From DYRG01 sp041161065 (GTDB taxonomy: Bacteria; Pseudomonadota; Gammaproteobacteria; Beggiatoales; Beggiatoaceae): 56,178 nt of DNA. Positions 18,076 through 27,200 of the stretch are shown piece after piece. Positions within the stretch are counted from its first letter, which is position 1. The number at the start of each line of letters is the position of its first letter. The DNA lies in contig JBEAVE010000038.1 of NCBI GenBank assembly GCA_041161065.1, positions 1 through 56,178 of the forward strand, written 5' to 3'. The notes beneath the pieces are model-generated. The model was not told the DNA's origin. It did not search any database and saw nothing but the letters and a program-made list of their open reading frames with translations. The position numbers and the translations under genes were made by a program.

Positions 18076-18694
18076 GCGGTTTGTTATCTTTGGGACTTTG
18101 TGGTTAATCCCTTGTTTTGCTTTGTGGCAAGTGAGTTATCAAACGGTGTTATTAACGGCGTTTCAGAAAACATTAAGTCCCATTATTACGGTTGGTTTTG
18201 TAACGGAACAAGCACGTTTGCATAATAAAGAAAATGGGTGGGTTATTTCTACCACGATTCTAACACCCGATCAACCAACTAAAGATGCACAACGTGTACG
18301 AGTCCAAAATATCAAAGTTGAAAAGGTGGTGACTTATTTGTTGGGTTTCCCGTTGTTATGGGTTTTGTTATTAGCAACAGCAACTCATCGTCCTCAAACT
18401 TTTTTGAAGAACTTTTTTATTGGTAATGCGGTATTGTTTATTTGTGTTGCAATGGCGTTGTGGTTAAAAATGTTTTTATTAATCGCGACGTTAGTTTCTG
18501 AACCTAATACACAAATTTATTTGTCGCCGGGGGTTATTCAAACAGCGATTCCTTACGCTAGCTGGTTAATGGTGAGTTTGCAGTTTGTGCAAAAAGTAGT
18601 GGCTTATATTTGTGTTTTTATTGTACCCATTGCGGTTTGGTATGCGTTGTTGGTGGCGGAAGATAAAAAGCAACTCTTTGATTATCGTAAATAA
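18065..18694 (+). CDS. Exosortase-associated membrane protein (copy 1)
   Basis: A protein of 209 residues with a hydrophobic N-terminal segment (LWLIPCFALW), a polar loop of about 50 residues that probably faces the periplasm, and three or four further membrane segments. It overlaps the exosortase gene by 11 bases, so the two should be co-translated. Order and layout mirror the 19892 gene after the second exosortase: both start with LW-x-P-CFA-x-W and share a loop followed by a helical bundle. This matches the known companion class 'exosortase H-associated membrane protein'. Its exact role in processing is not known. Assignment rests on context and topology. Confidence 0.65.
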   Translation: MLFKRFVIFGTLWLIPCFALWQVSYQTVLLTAFQKTLSPIITVGFVTEQARLHNKENGWVISTTILTPDQPTKDAQRVRVQNIKVEKVVTYLLGFPLLWVLLLATATHRPQTFLKNFFIGNAVLFICVAMALWLKMFLLIATLVSEPNTQIYLSPGVIQTAIPYASWLMVSLQFVQKVVAYICVFIVPIAVWYALLVAEDKKQLFDYRK

Positions 18695-18724
18695 AATAAA
18701 CAGCATTAGTATTTTTTATGAATC

Positions 18725-18733
18725 TGTTATAAT
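18725..18733 (+). promoter_or_regulatory. Extended -10 promoter for the phasin-like gene
   Basis: TGTTATAAT combines a consensus TATAAT (18728-18733) with an upstream TGn extended -10. It lies 31 bases after the stop of the membrane-protein gene and 87 bases before the ATG at 18820. No clear -35 is visible, which is tolerable for extended -10 promoters. It suggests the phasin-like gene can be expressed independently of the exosortase pair. Confidence 0.5.
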
Positions 18734-18819
18734 TAACAACAGTGTTTGCAAAGTAAAAGGATCATTTGCAAACTTTTTCCTTCAAAAACAGTGAGTCATC
18801 GTGCGACAAGGAGCTTAAA

Positions 18820-19350
18820 ATGGCAACACCATTTTTCAAACAGTGGCTAGATATGGGACAAGCCTCTTTAGAAAACCTCAAAAAACTCACCGAAACAAAT
18901 ACCGCTAATTTAAACGACACCTTGCATTACCAAATTACAAATGCCGATTTGACGCAGTTGATTAAAGCCTCTATTCAATCGACCCAACAATTGAGTGAAA
19001 TCAATAGTGCTGCATTTCATAATTTGTTTCGTAATCAATTGGATTTAATGCAAACAAATATTTCTGCGCCTGCAATGCAGGAATGGACAGATATGATGAA
19101 CAAATTAACGCAAAACTTTATGCAACAGCAAGCGTCATTGTTCACCGATTGTTCCCAAGTCTTTAATAGCTATCTCGCTGATTTACAAAAAGTTCATACG
19201 ATAGAAGAAATGACTTCTTTACAAATGGATTTGTATAATAATTTAGAAGAAAAAGTCAAAGACAATTCTAGTCATCATATCGATTTGCTCAATAGCATGA
19301 AATCCTCGATGAATGCGTGGGCAGATAAAAATCTTAATCATACAACTTAA
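18820..19350 (+). CDS. Phasin family protein (granule-associated, probable)
   Basis: A protein of 176 residues, almost entirely amphipathic helix, with MATPFFKQWLDMGQASLENL at the N-terminus and repeated Leu/Gln/Asn-rich helices and no signal peptide. This is the usual look of phasins, which coat polyhydroxyalkanoate granules, and of related coiled-coil proteins. The ATG at 18820 has a strong AAGGAG site (18808-18813). The longer frame from 18766 starts with TTG and is not used. Composition is polar, with one cysteine. It sits between two exosortase gene pairs, which is unexpected. Without a profile search this could be another helical-bundle protein. Confidence 0.65.
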   Translation: MATPFFKQWLDMGQASLENLKKLTETNTANLNDTLHYQITNADLTQLIKASIQSTQQLSEINSAAFHNLFRNQLDLMQTNISAPAMQEWTDMMNKLTQNFMQQQASLFTDCSQVFNSYLADLQKVHTIEEMTSLQMDLYNNLEEKVKDNSSHHIDLLNSMKSSMNAWADKNLNHTT

Positions 19351-19360
19351 TCCCCTTTCT

Positions 19361-19389
19361 ATCGCCTTTTTTATTTCAAAAAGGGCGAT
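19361..19389 (+). terminator. Hairpin after the phasin-like gene
   Basis: ATCGCC plus a T-tract pairs with an A-tract plus GGCGAT (one bulged G), 11 bases after the phasin-like stop. The loop is ATTTC. The sequence after the stem is not U-rich (CTTCCTC), so termination may be weak or the hairpin may mainly protect the mRNA. Confidence 0.45.
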
Positions 19390-19404
19390 CTTCCTCTAAT
19401 ATTC

Positions 19405-19902
19405 ATGTTCAATTTTTTTATTACATTTCTTCTCGTTTTAATCACCTTATTTGCTTTGGAATTGTGGCAACCAGTCCAAGATGCGCTCATTATTCCTTGG
19501 ACAAATGCCGTTGCTCTAATGGCTGGAACTCTTATGCAATCATTTGATCATGATGTATTGGTAAATAAAGAAATGCTCCATAGCGCAAAAACGGGATTTG
19601 CTGTGGTAATTCGAGCAGGTTGTAATGGTATTGAAGCGACCATTATTTTAATTGCATCAATGTTAGCTTTTCCTCACGCACAAATCAAACAACGTCTAAT
19701 CGGAATAAGTGTTGGATTTCTTACGATTCAAAGTCTCAATATTTTGAGAATTATTAGCCTTTATTATCTTGGTCAATGGAATAAGTTATTGTTTGAGTGG
19801 GCACATCTCTATGTGTGGGAGGTTTTAATTATGCTAGATGTGTTGATTGTTTTTTTAGTTTGGCTAAGATGGATTTCCTCAAAACAGCTTTATGTTAAAT
19901 AA
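19405..19902 (+). CDS. xrtH: Exosortase H (copy 2, canonical)
   Basis: A multi-pass membrane protein of 165 residues with all exosortase catalytic residues: Cys73 (RAGCNGIEA), Arg115 (NILRIISLYYLGQW) and His134 (EWAHLYVWE). The RAGCNG(I/V)EA and RIISL(F/Y)YLGQW phrases are the hallmark of exosortase H (XrtH), whose predicted substrates carry an IPTLxxWG-CTERM tail. It would cut and anchor such proteins at the inner membrane after Sec export. No IPTL-CTERM protein is visible in the window, so substrates must be encoded elsewhere. Ribosome site weak. Overlaps the next gene by 11 bases, just as copy 1 does. Both copies carry the catalytic Cys at residue 73. Confidence 0.9.
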   Translation: MFNFFITFLLVLITLFALELWQPVQDALIIPWTNAVALMAGTLMQSFDHDVLVNKEMLHSAKTGFAVVIRAGCNGIEATIILIASMLAFPHAQIKQRLIGISVGFLTIQSLNILRIISLYYLGQWNKLLFEWAHLYVWEVLIMLDVLIVFLVWLRWISSKQLYVK

Positions 19903-20425
19903 ATCACTGCTTCAATTTATTTTTACGGTGTTGTTATGGTTACCAGTGTGTTTTGCAATATGGTTTCTTACCGCGTCTATACACAGTCATTTAATTACAT
20001 TTGCACTGAGTTTTTCTTCAGAATGGACAACCCTTCATCAAATCGGCTATACCATCGAAGTTATTCCCCGTTTCTCTCCATCTTCTTATATTAATTTGCA
20101 ATTAACTGTTAATCCTTTGTTATACGGATATGGCGTACCATTTTTAGCGGCATTATGTTTTAGTTCTTCGGGAAATTGGGAGAAACGTTTAGGTGTTTTT
20201 TTGATGGGTTATTTCGTAATTCTTTTGCCGATTCAATTATTTGGATCATGGATAAGCCTTTGGAAAACCTTAATTTTTGATTTTAACGCCCCCTCATTTT
20301 TTAAGCCAGAGATCATCGCATTATTCTATCAATTAAGTAGTTTAATTTTACCCCCAGTTGCTCCCTTAGTTATTTGGTTGTGGGGATTTCAAGACGATTG
20401 GCAAAATTTTGATGCCAAGACTTGA
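19892..20425 (+). CDS. Exosortase H-associated membrane protein (copy 2)
   Basis: A protein of 177 residues with an N-terminal membrane segment (LWLPVCFAIW), a polar loop of about 60 residues (YTIEVIPRFSPSSYINLQLTVNP), and four further hydrophobic segments ending near PLVIWLWGFQ. It overlaps xrtH by 11 bases. It resembles the 18065 protein in order of parts and in its opening motif, so the two pairs look paralogous. Proteins of this kind are found beside XrtH and are assumed to help it; no reaction is known. The stop codon (20423-20425) overlaps the extended -10 proposed for murG. Confidence 0.7.
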   Translation: MLNKSLLQFIFTVLLWLPVCFAIWFLTASIHSHLITFALSFSSEWTTLHQIGYTIEVIPRFSPSSYINLQLTVNPLLYGYGVPFLAALCFSSSGNWEKRLGVFLMGYFVILLPIQLFGSWISLWKTLIFDFNAPSFFKPEIIALFYQLSSLILPPVAPLVIWLWGFQDDWQNFDAKT

Positions 20426-20431
20426 TATAAT
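20423..20431 (+). promoter_or_regulatory. Extended -10 promoter for murG
   Basis: TGATATAAT holds a perfect TATAAT (20426-20431) with TGn directly upstream, 29 bases before the GTG start of murG. No clear -35. It would give murG-trmB-gshA-yfcE their own transcript independent of the exosortase genes. Confidence 0.5.
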
Positions 20432-20460
20432 GGGCAATTTTGCAAAGCGTGGACTGACGA

Positions 20461-21516
20461 GTGCAAACACACAATAAATCCATTTTAATTATGGCGGGCG
20501 GAACGGGCGGGCACGTTTTTCCGGCGTTGGCGTGTGCGACTGCCCTTATAAAACAAGGCGTTAGCGTGCAATGGCTCGGCACGGCGCAAGGTTTAGAATC
20601 GCAAATTGTGCCCAACGTCGGCATTCCTTTAAACATTTTAACTATCAGCGGGTTGCGTGGAAAAGGATTATTAAGCTGGTTTGGCGCACCTTTGAAAATT
20701 ATCAAAGCAATTTGGCAAGCCGTTGAAATTATAGATAAATTAAAGCCAAACGTTATTTTAGGCATGGGGGGATTCGCCAGCGGACCTGGAGGAATTGCCG
20801 CAAAACTGTTGGGAATTCCGTTAGTTATCCACGAACAGAACGCTAAAGCGGGTTTGACCAACCGTATTTTAGCCCGTTTGGCAACGCGCGTGTTGGTGGC
20901 ATTTCCGCAGGCTTTTTCAAATAAAATCAAGGCAATACATACAGGAAATCCGTTACGTTTTGATTTGTTGAGCGAAACGCCGTCTGAGCCGCGTCCGATT
21001 CATCACCCGCTGCATTTGTTGGTGGTGGGCGGCAGTTTGGGGGCGCAGGCACTGAACACGCTTGTGCCCGAAGCGGTTGATAAAATGCAGGAAACCGTGC
21101 GAATTTGGCATCAAACGGGGCGACACAGCCAGCTCGAACCGCGTCCAGATTCCCAAGATCGGGTCGAGGCGTTTATTGAAAATATGGCGGAGGCGTATCG
21201 ATGGGCGGACGTGGCGGTTTGTCGCGCAGGGGCTTTAACAATTAGTGAGTTAGCGCAAATGGGCGTGCCGTCAATTTTAGTGCCATTTCCGCACGCCGTC
21301 GATGATCACCAAACCGCCAACGCACAATTCTTAGTCGATGCGGGCGCAGCTATTCTTATTCAACAACAACATCTTACTTCAACACAACTCGCTGAATTAT
21401 TGGATAATTTTGTGCAAAATCCTGAACATTTACAACAAATGGCAGCCGCCGCGCGTCAATGCGCAAAACCTGAAGCAACTCAAGAAGTTATCCATCATTG
21501 TTTGGAATTGATGTAA
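20461..21516 (+). CDS. murG: UDP-GlcNAc:lipid I N-acetylglucosaminyltransferase (MurG)
   Basis: A protein of 351 residues that adds GlcNAc to lipid I to make lipid II, at the inner face of the cytoplasmic membrane. MAGGTGGHVFPALA near residue 11 is the lipid I-binding glycine loop. VVGGSLGAQALN opens the second Rossmann domain, and CRAGALTISELAQMGVPSILVPFP is the UDP-GlcNAc-binding region. The start is GTG; the only nearby ATG would cut into the glycine loop. MurG usually lies in the dcw division cluster, but here it is outside it, followed by trmB (TAATG overlap). The middle of the gene is more GC-rich than its neighbours. Confidence 0.97.
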   Translation: MQTHNKSILIMAGGTGGHVFPALACATALIKQGVSVQWLGTAQGLESQIVPNVGIPLNILTISGLRGKGLLSWFGAPLKIIKAIWQAVEIIDKLKPNVILGMGGFASGPGGIAAKLLGIPLVIHEQNAKAGLTNRILARLATRVLVAFPQAFSNKIKAIHTGNPLRFDLLSETPSEPRPIHHPLHLLVVGGSLGAQALNTLVPEAVDKMQETVRIWHQTGRHSQLEPRPDSQDRVEAFIENMAEAYRWADVAVCRAGALTISELAQMGVPSILVPFPHAVDDHQTANAQFLVDAGAAILIQQQHLTSTQLAELLDNFVQNPEHLQQMAAAARQCAKPEATQEVIHHCLELM

Positions 21517-22193
21517 TGGAACAACGGAGCATTCGTAGTTTTGTTCGTCGTAATGGACGCATAACAACTTCTCAACAACGCGCGATAGAAACGCTGCAAC
21601 AATTTGTTTTACCCATTAATGAGAAACTAGATTTGAATACTACTTTTGGTAGAAATGCCGAAAAACATTTAGAAATAGGATTTGGAATGGGTGATAGTTT
21701 GGCTGAAATGGCAGCAAATAATCCTCAACATGATTACATAGGAATTGAGGTTTATCAGGCGGGGGTTGGACATTTGTTGTTACACATAGAAAAACAGCTT
21801 TTAACAAACATTAGAATTTTAAACACGGACGCGGTTAATGTGATAACAACTCAATTAGCCCCACAAAGCATCGATGTGGTTTATATTTTCTTTCCCGATC
21901 CTTGGCACAAGAAACGTCATCACAAAAGAAGACTCATTCAAATTCCTTTTCTTGATCTCTTAGCAAATATTCTCAAAAAAGACGGCAAATTATACATTGC
22001 AACCGACTGGGAAAATTATGCACAACATATTTTAAGTACTTTGGATCAACATTCTGCATTTTGTAATCACTTTGGTAAAGGAAATTTTGCGCCCCGTACA
22101 GAACAAAGACCTTTAACTAAATTTGAGAAACGTGGGCAACGTTTAGGGCATCATGTATGGGATTTTGTTTATCAGCGTGTATCGAATGAATGA
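21516..22193 (+). CDS. trmB: tRNA (guanine-N7)-methyltransferase (TrmB)
   Basis: A protein of 225 residues. The ATG at 21516 overlaps the murG stop (TAATG). An in-frame start at 21498 lies inside murG and is not used. The N-terminus RSIRSFVRRNGRITTSQQRA and the SAM-binding LEIGFGMGDSLAEMA are typical TrmB. The later FPDPWHKKRHHKRRL motif is diagnostic and carries the tRNA-binding and catalytic region that methylates G46. C-terminal TKFEKRGQRLGH is also conserved. Translationally coupled with murG and gshA. Confidence 0.97.
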   Translation: MEQRSIRSFVRRNGRITTSQQRAIETLQQFVLPINEKLDLNTTFGRNAEKHLEIGFGMGDSLAEMAANNPQHDYIGIEVYQAGVGHLLLHIEKQLLTNIRILNTDAVNVITTQLAPQSIDVVYIFFPDPWHKKRHHKRRLIQIPFLDLLANILKKDGKLYIATDWENYAQHILSTLDQHSAFCNHFGKGNFAPRTEQRPLTKFEKRGQRLGHHVWDFVYQRVSNE

Positions 22194-23760
22194 TTACCAC
22201 CAATTAGATAAAAAACTCCAACAATTAGCACCTTACGGTTATCTTCTAAAGAATAATTTGCGGGGATTAGAAAAGGAAAGTTTGCGCGTTACGAACCAAG
22301 CAATGCTTTCATCTTTACCCCATAGCAACCAGTTAGGTTCTCCTCTAACGCACCCTTATTTGACAACGGATTTTGCAGAATCGCAATTGGAGTTTGTTAC
22401 GCCCGTTTTTTCTTCCAATAAAGCAGCATTACAATTTTTAGAGCAACTTCACCAATGGTTCTATCAACAATCAGAGGAATTGCTCTGGTCTGCGAGTATG
22501 CCTTGTTGTTTGAATGGCGAAGAAAGCATTCCTATTGCACAATACGGTAGCTCTAATCAAGGTTTGTTCAAAACAATTTATCGTCGAGGATTAGGTTATC
22601 GTTATGGAAAAATGATGCAAGCCATTTCTGGGGTGCATTTCAATTTTTCTTTTGCTGATGAACTATGGATTGTATTACAAAATCTTGAACAAAATACCGA
22701 TGAATTACGCCATTTCAAAAGTGCGCTTTATTTTGGTTTAATTCGTAATATGCAGCGTTTTGGTTGGTTAGTGCCGTATTTATTTGGTGCATCGCCCGCC
22801 GTCGACAAATCTTTTTTAGAGGAAAAACGGCATAGAAAGTTACAACATTTTGATGAAAATACTTATTTCTTACCTTATGCAACTTCTTTAAGATTGGGGG
22901 ATATTGGTTATAACAATAGAAAGAATGATAAAAGCGGCGTAAAATTAAATTATGATAGCGTAGAAACTTATTCAAATGGTTTGAAATACGCGGTTTCAAA
23001 AAACTGCCCTTATTATCAAAATATTGGGGGATTAGTCGATGGAGAATATCGCCAATTAAATACCCACATTTTACAAATAGAAAATGAATATTATAGTACG
23101 ATTCGTGCAAAACAAATCTTAAATAAAGATGAGAAACTTTATCAGGCTTTACAAAGAGATGGCGTTGCCTACATTGAATTACGTTCTTTAGATGTAAATC
23201 CTTACAATCCTGTTGGTGTGAATGAGGAACAGTTATATTTTTTAGAAATTTTAATGTTGTTTTGTTTGCTATTAGAAAGCCCGTTTTTATCTGCGCAGGA
23301 ACGAGAGGAAATTGATTGGAATCAAAATCAAACTGCACATCAAGGACGTGATCCGTCGTTGTTTCTAAGACGTTGTGGCGAAACGCAATTATTGCGGACG
23401 TGGGCTTCAGAATTGTGTAATGCAATGCGAGGCGTGGCGGAGTGTTTGGATCATCTTGATTCTGAAAGAATTTATACAAAAACCTTAGAAAAACAACTAG
23501 AAATTGTCCACAATACTGAGCAAACGCCATCGGCTAGAATTTTGGCAGATATGCAGCAACATCATGAAAGTTTCACTGAATTTGCTCACCGTTTATCAAA
23601 ACAACACCGTCAAACATTACAAACACAATCGACAAATAATCAACAAATGGAATATTTTAATCAACTTGCTCAACAATCTTTAGCCGATCAAATCCGTTTA
23701 GAAACCGATCCGCTTCCATTTGAAGTTTATTTACAAAACTATTTCAACTCAAACGACTAA
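22186..23760 (+). CDS. gshA: Glutamate-cysteine ligase
   Basis: A protein of 524 residues starting at ATG 22186, overlapping trmB by eight bases; the frame is open to 22153 but that part lies within trmB. The N-terminus LLKNNLRGLEKESLRV is the hallmark of the gammaproteobacterial type 1 enzyme, followed by TTDFAESQLEFVTPVF (Glu residues binding Mg and glutamate) and YIELRSLDVNP late in the catalytic core. It makes gamma-glutamylcysteine, the first and limiting step of glutathione synthesis. gshB is not in the window. Confidence 0.96.
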   Translation: MNDYHQLDKKLQQLAPYGYLLKNNLRGLEKESLRVTNQAMLSSLPHSNQLGSPLTHPYLTTDFAESQLEFVTPVFSSNKAALQFLEQLHQWFYQQSEELLWSASMPCCLNGEESIPIAQYGSSNQGLFKTIYRRGLGYRYGKMMQAISGVHFNFSFADELWIVLQNLEQNTDELRHFKSALYFGLIRNMQRFGWLVPYLFGASPAVDKSFLEEKRHRKLQHFDENTYFLPYATSLRLGDIGYNNRKNDKSGVKLNYDSVETYSNGLKYAVSKNCPYYQNIGGLVDGEYRQLNTHILQIENEYYSTIRAKQILNKDEKLYQALQRDGVAYIELRSLDVNPYNPVGVNEEQLYFLEILMLFCLLLESPFLSAQEREEIDWNQNQTAHQGRDPSLFLRRCGETQLLRTWASELCNAMRGVAECLDHLDSERIYTKTLEKQLEIVHNTEQTPSARILADMQQHHESFTEFAHRLSKQHRQTLQTQSTNNQQMEYFNQLAQQSLADQIRLETDPLPFEVYLQNYFNSND

Positions 23761-23764
23761 TCTT

Positions 23765-24271
23765 ATGAAAATTTGTATTTTATCCGACAGCCACGATCAT
23801 ATCCCGTTGTTATGTGCTTGTGTAAAGCAAGCGAAAGAAAAAGGCGCAGAGGCAATTTTACATTGCGGCGATATTGTTGCTCCCAGTACATTAGGTAAGT
23901 TGAAACCATTTGAATTACCTATTTATGCAATACATGGAAATAATAGTGGGGATTTGTTTTTTCTCTCAAAACTTGCTCACGAAAGTTCTTTTATTCATTA
24001 CTACGGACAAGACGCTGCATTAACGTTAGCAAAACGGCGGATTTTCTTAGTGCATTATCCTCATTATGCGAGAGCAATGGCAGCAACGGGAGATTATGAT
24101 TTGGTGTGTTGTGGGCACACCCACCGAGCAATGATCGAACAAATCCCCAATATGAAAGGAAAAACAACTATTGTTTGTAATGCGGGAACAGTAGGTGGTG
24201 TGGGTGCAGTTCCTACCTATATTTTCGGCGATTTAGAAACCTTAGAATTCAATATTTGTAATGTCGAATAA
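23765..24271 (+). CDS. YfcE/MJ0936-type metallophosphoesterase
   Basis: A protein of 168 residues with all calcineurin-like metal motifs of the small YfcE/MJ0936 phosphodiesterases: ILSDSHDH (DxH), HCGDIV (GD), IHGNNSGD (GNxD-like), HYPHYAR, and CGHTHRAM (GHTH). No nucleic-acid-binding extension is present. Members hydrolyse artificial phosphodiesters; physiological substrate unknown. The ATG at 23765 follows the gshA stop by four bases; the longer frame from 23720 lies inside gshA. Too small and too distant to be the missing SbcD partner of sbcC. Convergent with the large glycosyltransferase gene, one base apart. Confidence 0.88.
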   Translation: MKICILSDSHDHIPLLCACVKQAKEKGAEAILHCGDIVAPSTLGKLKPFELPIYAIHGNNSGDLFFLSKLAHESSFIHYYGQDAALTLAKRRIFLVHYPHYARAMAATGDYDLVCCGHTHRAMIEQIPNMKGKTTIVCNAGTVGGVGAVPTYIFGDLETLEFNICNVE

Positions 24272-24272
24272 A

Positions 24273-27200
24273 TTAAGGCAAAATCTCTTCATTGGTTTCA
24301 CAGAAATATGGTGAGTTAGGGCTAATTGAGAAATCCGTTCCATACCGTGTCAAATGCGGGTTGTAATACGGATCGTGATCGATAATATGCTGCCAACGTT
24401 GTTTCATAACATGAGTTTCTTGAGAGAAACGTCGTTGTTTCTCAGGCGTATCATCTAAGCCGCGACTCTTTGATTCATGGTGATAAAATAAAACCTCTGG
24501 TAAAACCACATGGCGATAACCGTTGCTCAATAATCTTAAACAAAAATCTACATCGTTATAAGCAACCGCCAGTGTTTCATCAAAGCCTTTCACTTTCTCC
24601 CACAAATTACGCTTAATCATAAAACAAGCACCGGTTGTTGCACTATAATTTGAAACAATGGTTAAGCGCGCATAATAACCCGGACTACTTACAGGCAAGT
24701 TCAAATGGCTGTGACTTGCAATTCCTCCCAATCCACAAATCACTCCAGCGTGTTGGATTGTTTGATCATCGTAAAGCAATTTGCAACCCACGCAAGCGAT
24801 TTCTTCACGTTGAGCATATCCAATCATTTTCTCCAACCAATTAGAAGGAGAAATAACTTCTGTATCATTATTCAATAATAAAATCATTTCACCTTTCGAT
24901 GCTTTAACGCCATTATTGACTAATCTCGAAAAATTAAACGTACCATCGTCACGCACTACCTTAAACTTTTCATCGAGCAATTGTTGATATTCTTGAAATA
25001 GCGCAAAGGTTTCTGATTGTGACGAACCATTATCAACAATAATGATTTCAAAATTAGGATAATCATTTTGTTTTATGAGAGAAACTAAACAAGGTCTGAG
25101 TAGTTCTGCTTTATCACGAGTTGGAATAACAATGCTCACTAATAATTTATTGGTAATGGGGTAATTAACCAACACACAATTGTTATGTTCATTTAATTGT
25201 GCAATTCCGCCTTCTTTCTCACGTTCCAATGCGTCATTAACCGCTTTCAAACCTGCAATCACCGCATAGTTTTTTTGATTAGCGTGTTGTGCGGTTGAAT
25301 TAAGGTGTTTTCTCCAATGATATAATATTTTGGGGATATGACAAATTTGTTGTGCTTTCTCTGTCACGCGCAAAGCTAAATCCCAATCTTGGCTACCCTC
25401 TAATCCTATCCTAAAACCCCCCACTTCTTCTACCAAAGTTCTTCTATAAATACCTAAATGACCAATATACATTTGTCCTTTCAAATTCTCAGGTGACCAA
25501 TCGGGTTTAAAAAAGGGTTCATCAAAATAACCAGAAATGCCATCCCATTTGTCTTCATCTGAATAAATAACATCAATTTGTTTCTCGTGTTTTTGATTTA
25601 ATAATTTAACCACTTCAAACAACGCATCTTCAGTTAATAAATCATCATGATCTAATAACGCGATAAATTCACCTTCAGCCGTTTCTAGTGCGGCATTAGT
25701 TGTTATAGAAATATGGCGATTTTCTTCACAAAAAGTTAATTTTATTTTGTTTGGAAAAACGGCTTTGTATTCTTCTAAAATTTGTTTAACTTGAGGTTCT
25801 TTTGAGGCATCGTCTGCAATACACAATTCCCAATTTTGATACACTTGATTTACAACAGAATCTAAACATTCTCTTAAAAAGTTTTCATTCGTATTATAGG
25901 TAGGCATTAAAATACTAATTAAAGGCTGATATTTGAGTGTTAAAAGCTCCTGTTGTAATAAACTTCTTTCGGACGCTTTGTAATAGTAATTACGAAATAC
26001 GGGACCCCCTTGATAACGATGATTTGTACTTAACCAAACACCTAATAAATGTTCTGCATTATTGGTATCTGGTGAAGAAAGTTCGCATATATAACGCCCT
26101 GAAAATAAAGGTTTATTAAGCGGAAATGCCATAAATTCATTATCTTCTACATATTCACCATTAATATAAGATTCTATTATTTCTTCTCCATTATTTTGCG
26201 GGAATAATGTTAATTTCAAACGACAGTGGTTAATTCGACAATAAGTTCCTAAATGTAAAGCAATTGCATGACCTGCAACGGGCTCTTGCCAAATAAGCTG
26301 CCATTGTAATGTTTTTCCTTTCGTAAGAGGGAAAGCAAATTTAATGTCTTGAAATACAGGAATAGCGGAATAAACGGTTGAAGATTTTGCTGCAAATACT
26401 TGCATTGGAATGGTTAAACCGAGCGAATTTAAATTGATTGTTTCTTCTATCCCATTAAAAGCAACATTCAACATTAGACGATCTAATATTTGGCGAAATC
26501 TAATTACCCATTGTTTTTTATCATGCTCGTGCTGAGAAAATAAATGATTAACTTGGCTTTGTAAATGATGCAACTGTTGCTCATTAATTTTTATAGTATC
26601 TTCTCGTTTTTTTAAATCATTTTTTATGAGGAATGATTCAGATTCTATTTGTTGAAGTAAATTTAATTTTTCTTCCAAACGTTGTTTCTGCAAATTACCT
26701 TCCGCAACTAAAGATTGAAAATGGTTGAGTTCATTATTAAATGCGGTTTGTTGTTTATCAAGTTCTTCATTGAAAGCAGTTTGTTGTTTATCGAGTTCAT
26801 TTCTACAATAAATATGGAGTTCTTTAGCTTTATTATTGAGCGTATCAGTGCTATTAACGCTTATATTAAAAAGTACATTTGAATTAAATTTAGCGTGGTG
26901 TTTCTCAAAGAATTTTTTACGGTAAATGGTTTCTTGGCTCTGGTTATTTCCTGTAATAAAACCTTCACCCCAAACACGATAATTTGAAACAATTTGAGGT
27001 ACATATTGCACGCGGGCATTTCTGGAAAGTCTAAAATAGAAATCCCAATCTTCCAAATAATCAAACTCACAATCAAATGCGCCAATTTCTAAAATTTTTT
27101 GTTTCTTACAAATATAAGCACAAATCGCAATTTGATTACATAACCACAAAGCATCAGGCGCATATTCTTTCATAACACTCATGATTTTTTTAGATTGATC

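Noticed and set aside
20370..20930. 186-residue open frame antisense to the murG start
   Set aside because: Overlaps a certain gene and has an Ala/Pro/Cys-rich translation typical of antisense shadows.
22715..23530. 271-residue open frame antisense to gshA
   Set aside because: Low-complexity His/Asn/Tyr/Phe-rich translation, fully within a certain gene, no ribosome site or family resemblance; a shadow frame.
23765..24271. Possible SbcD partner for the SbcC gene
   Set aside because: The protein is a small YfcE-type phosphoesterase (168 residues) without the SbcD capping domain, over 10 kb away and in another operon.
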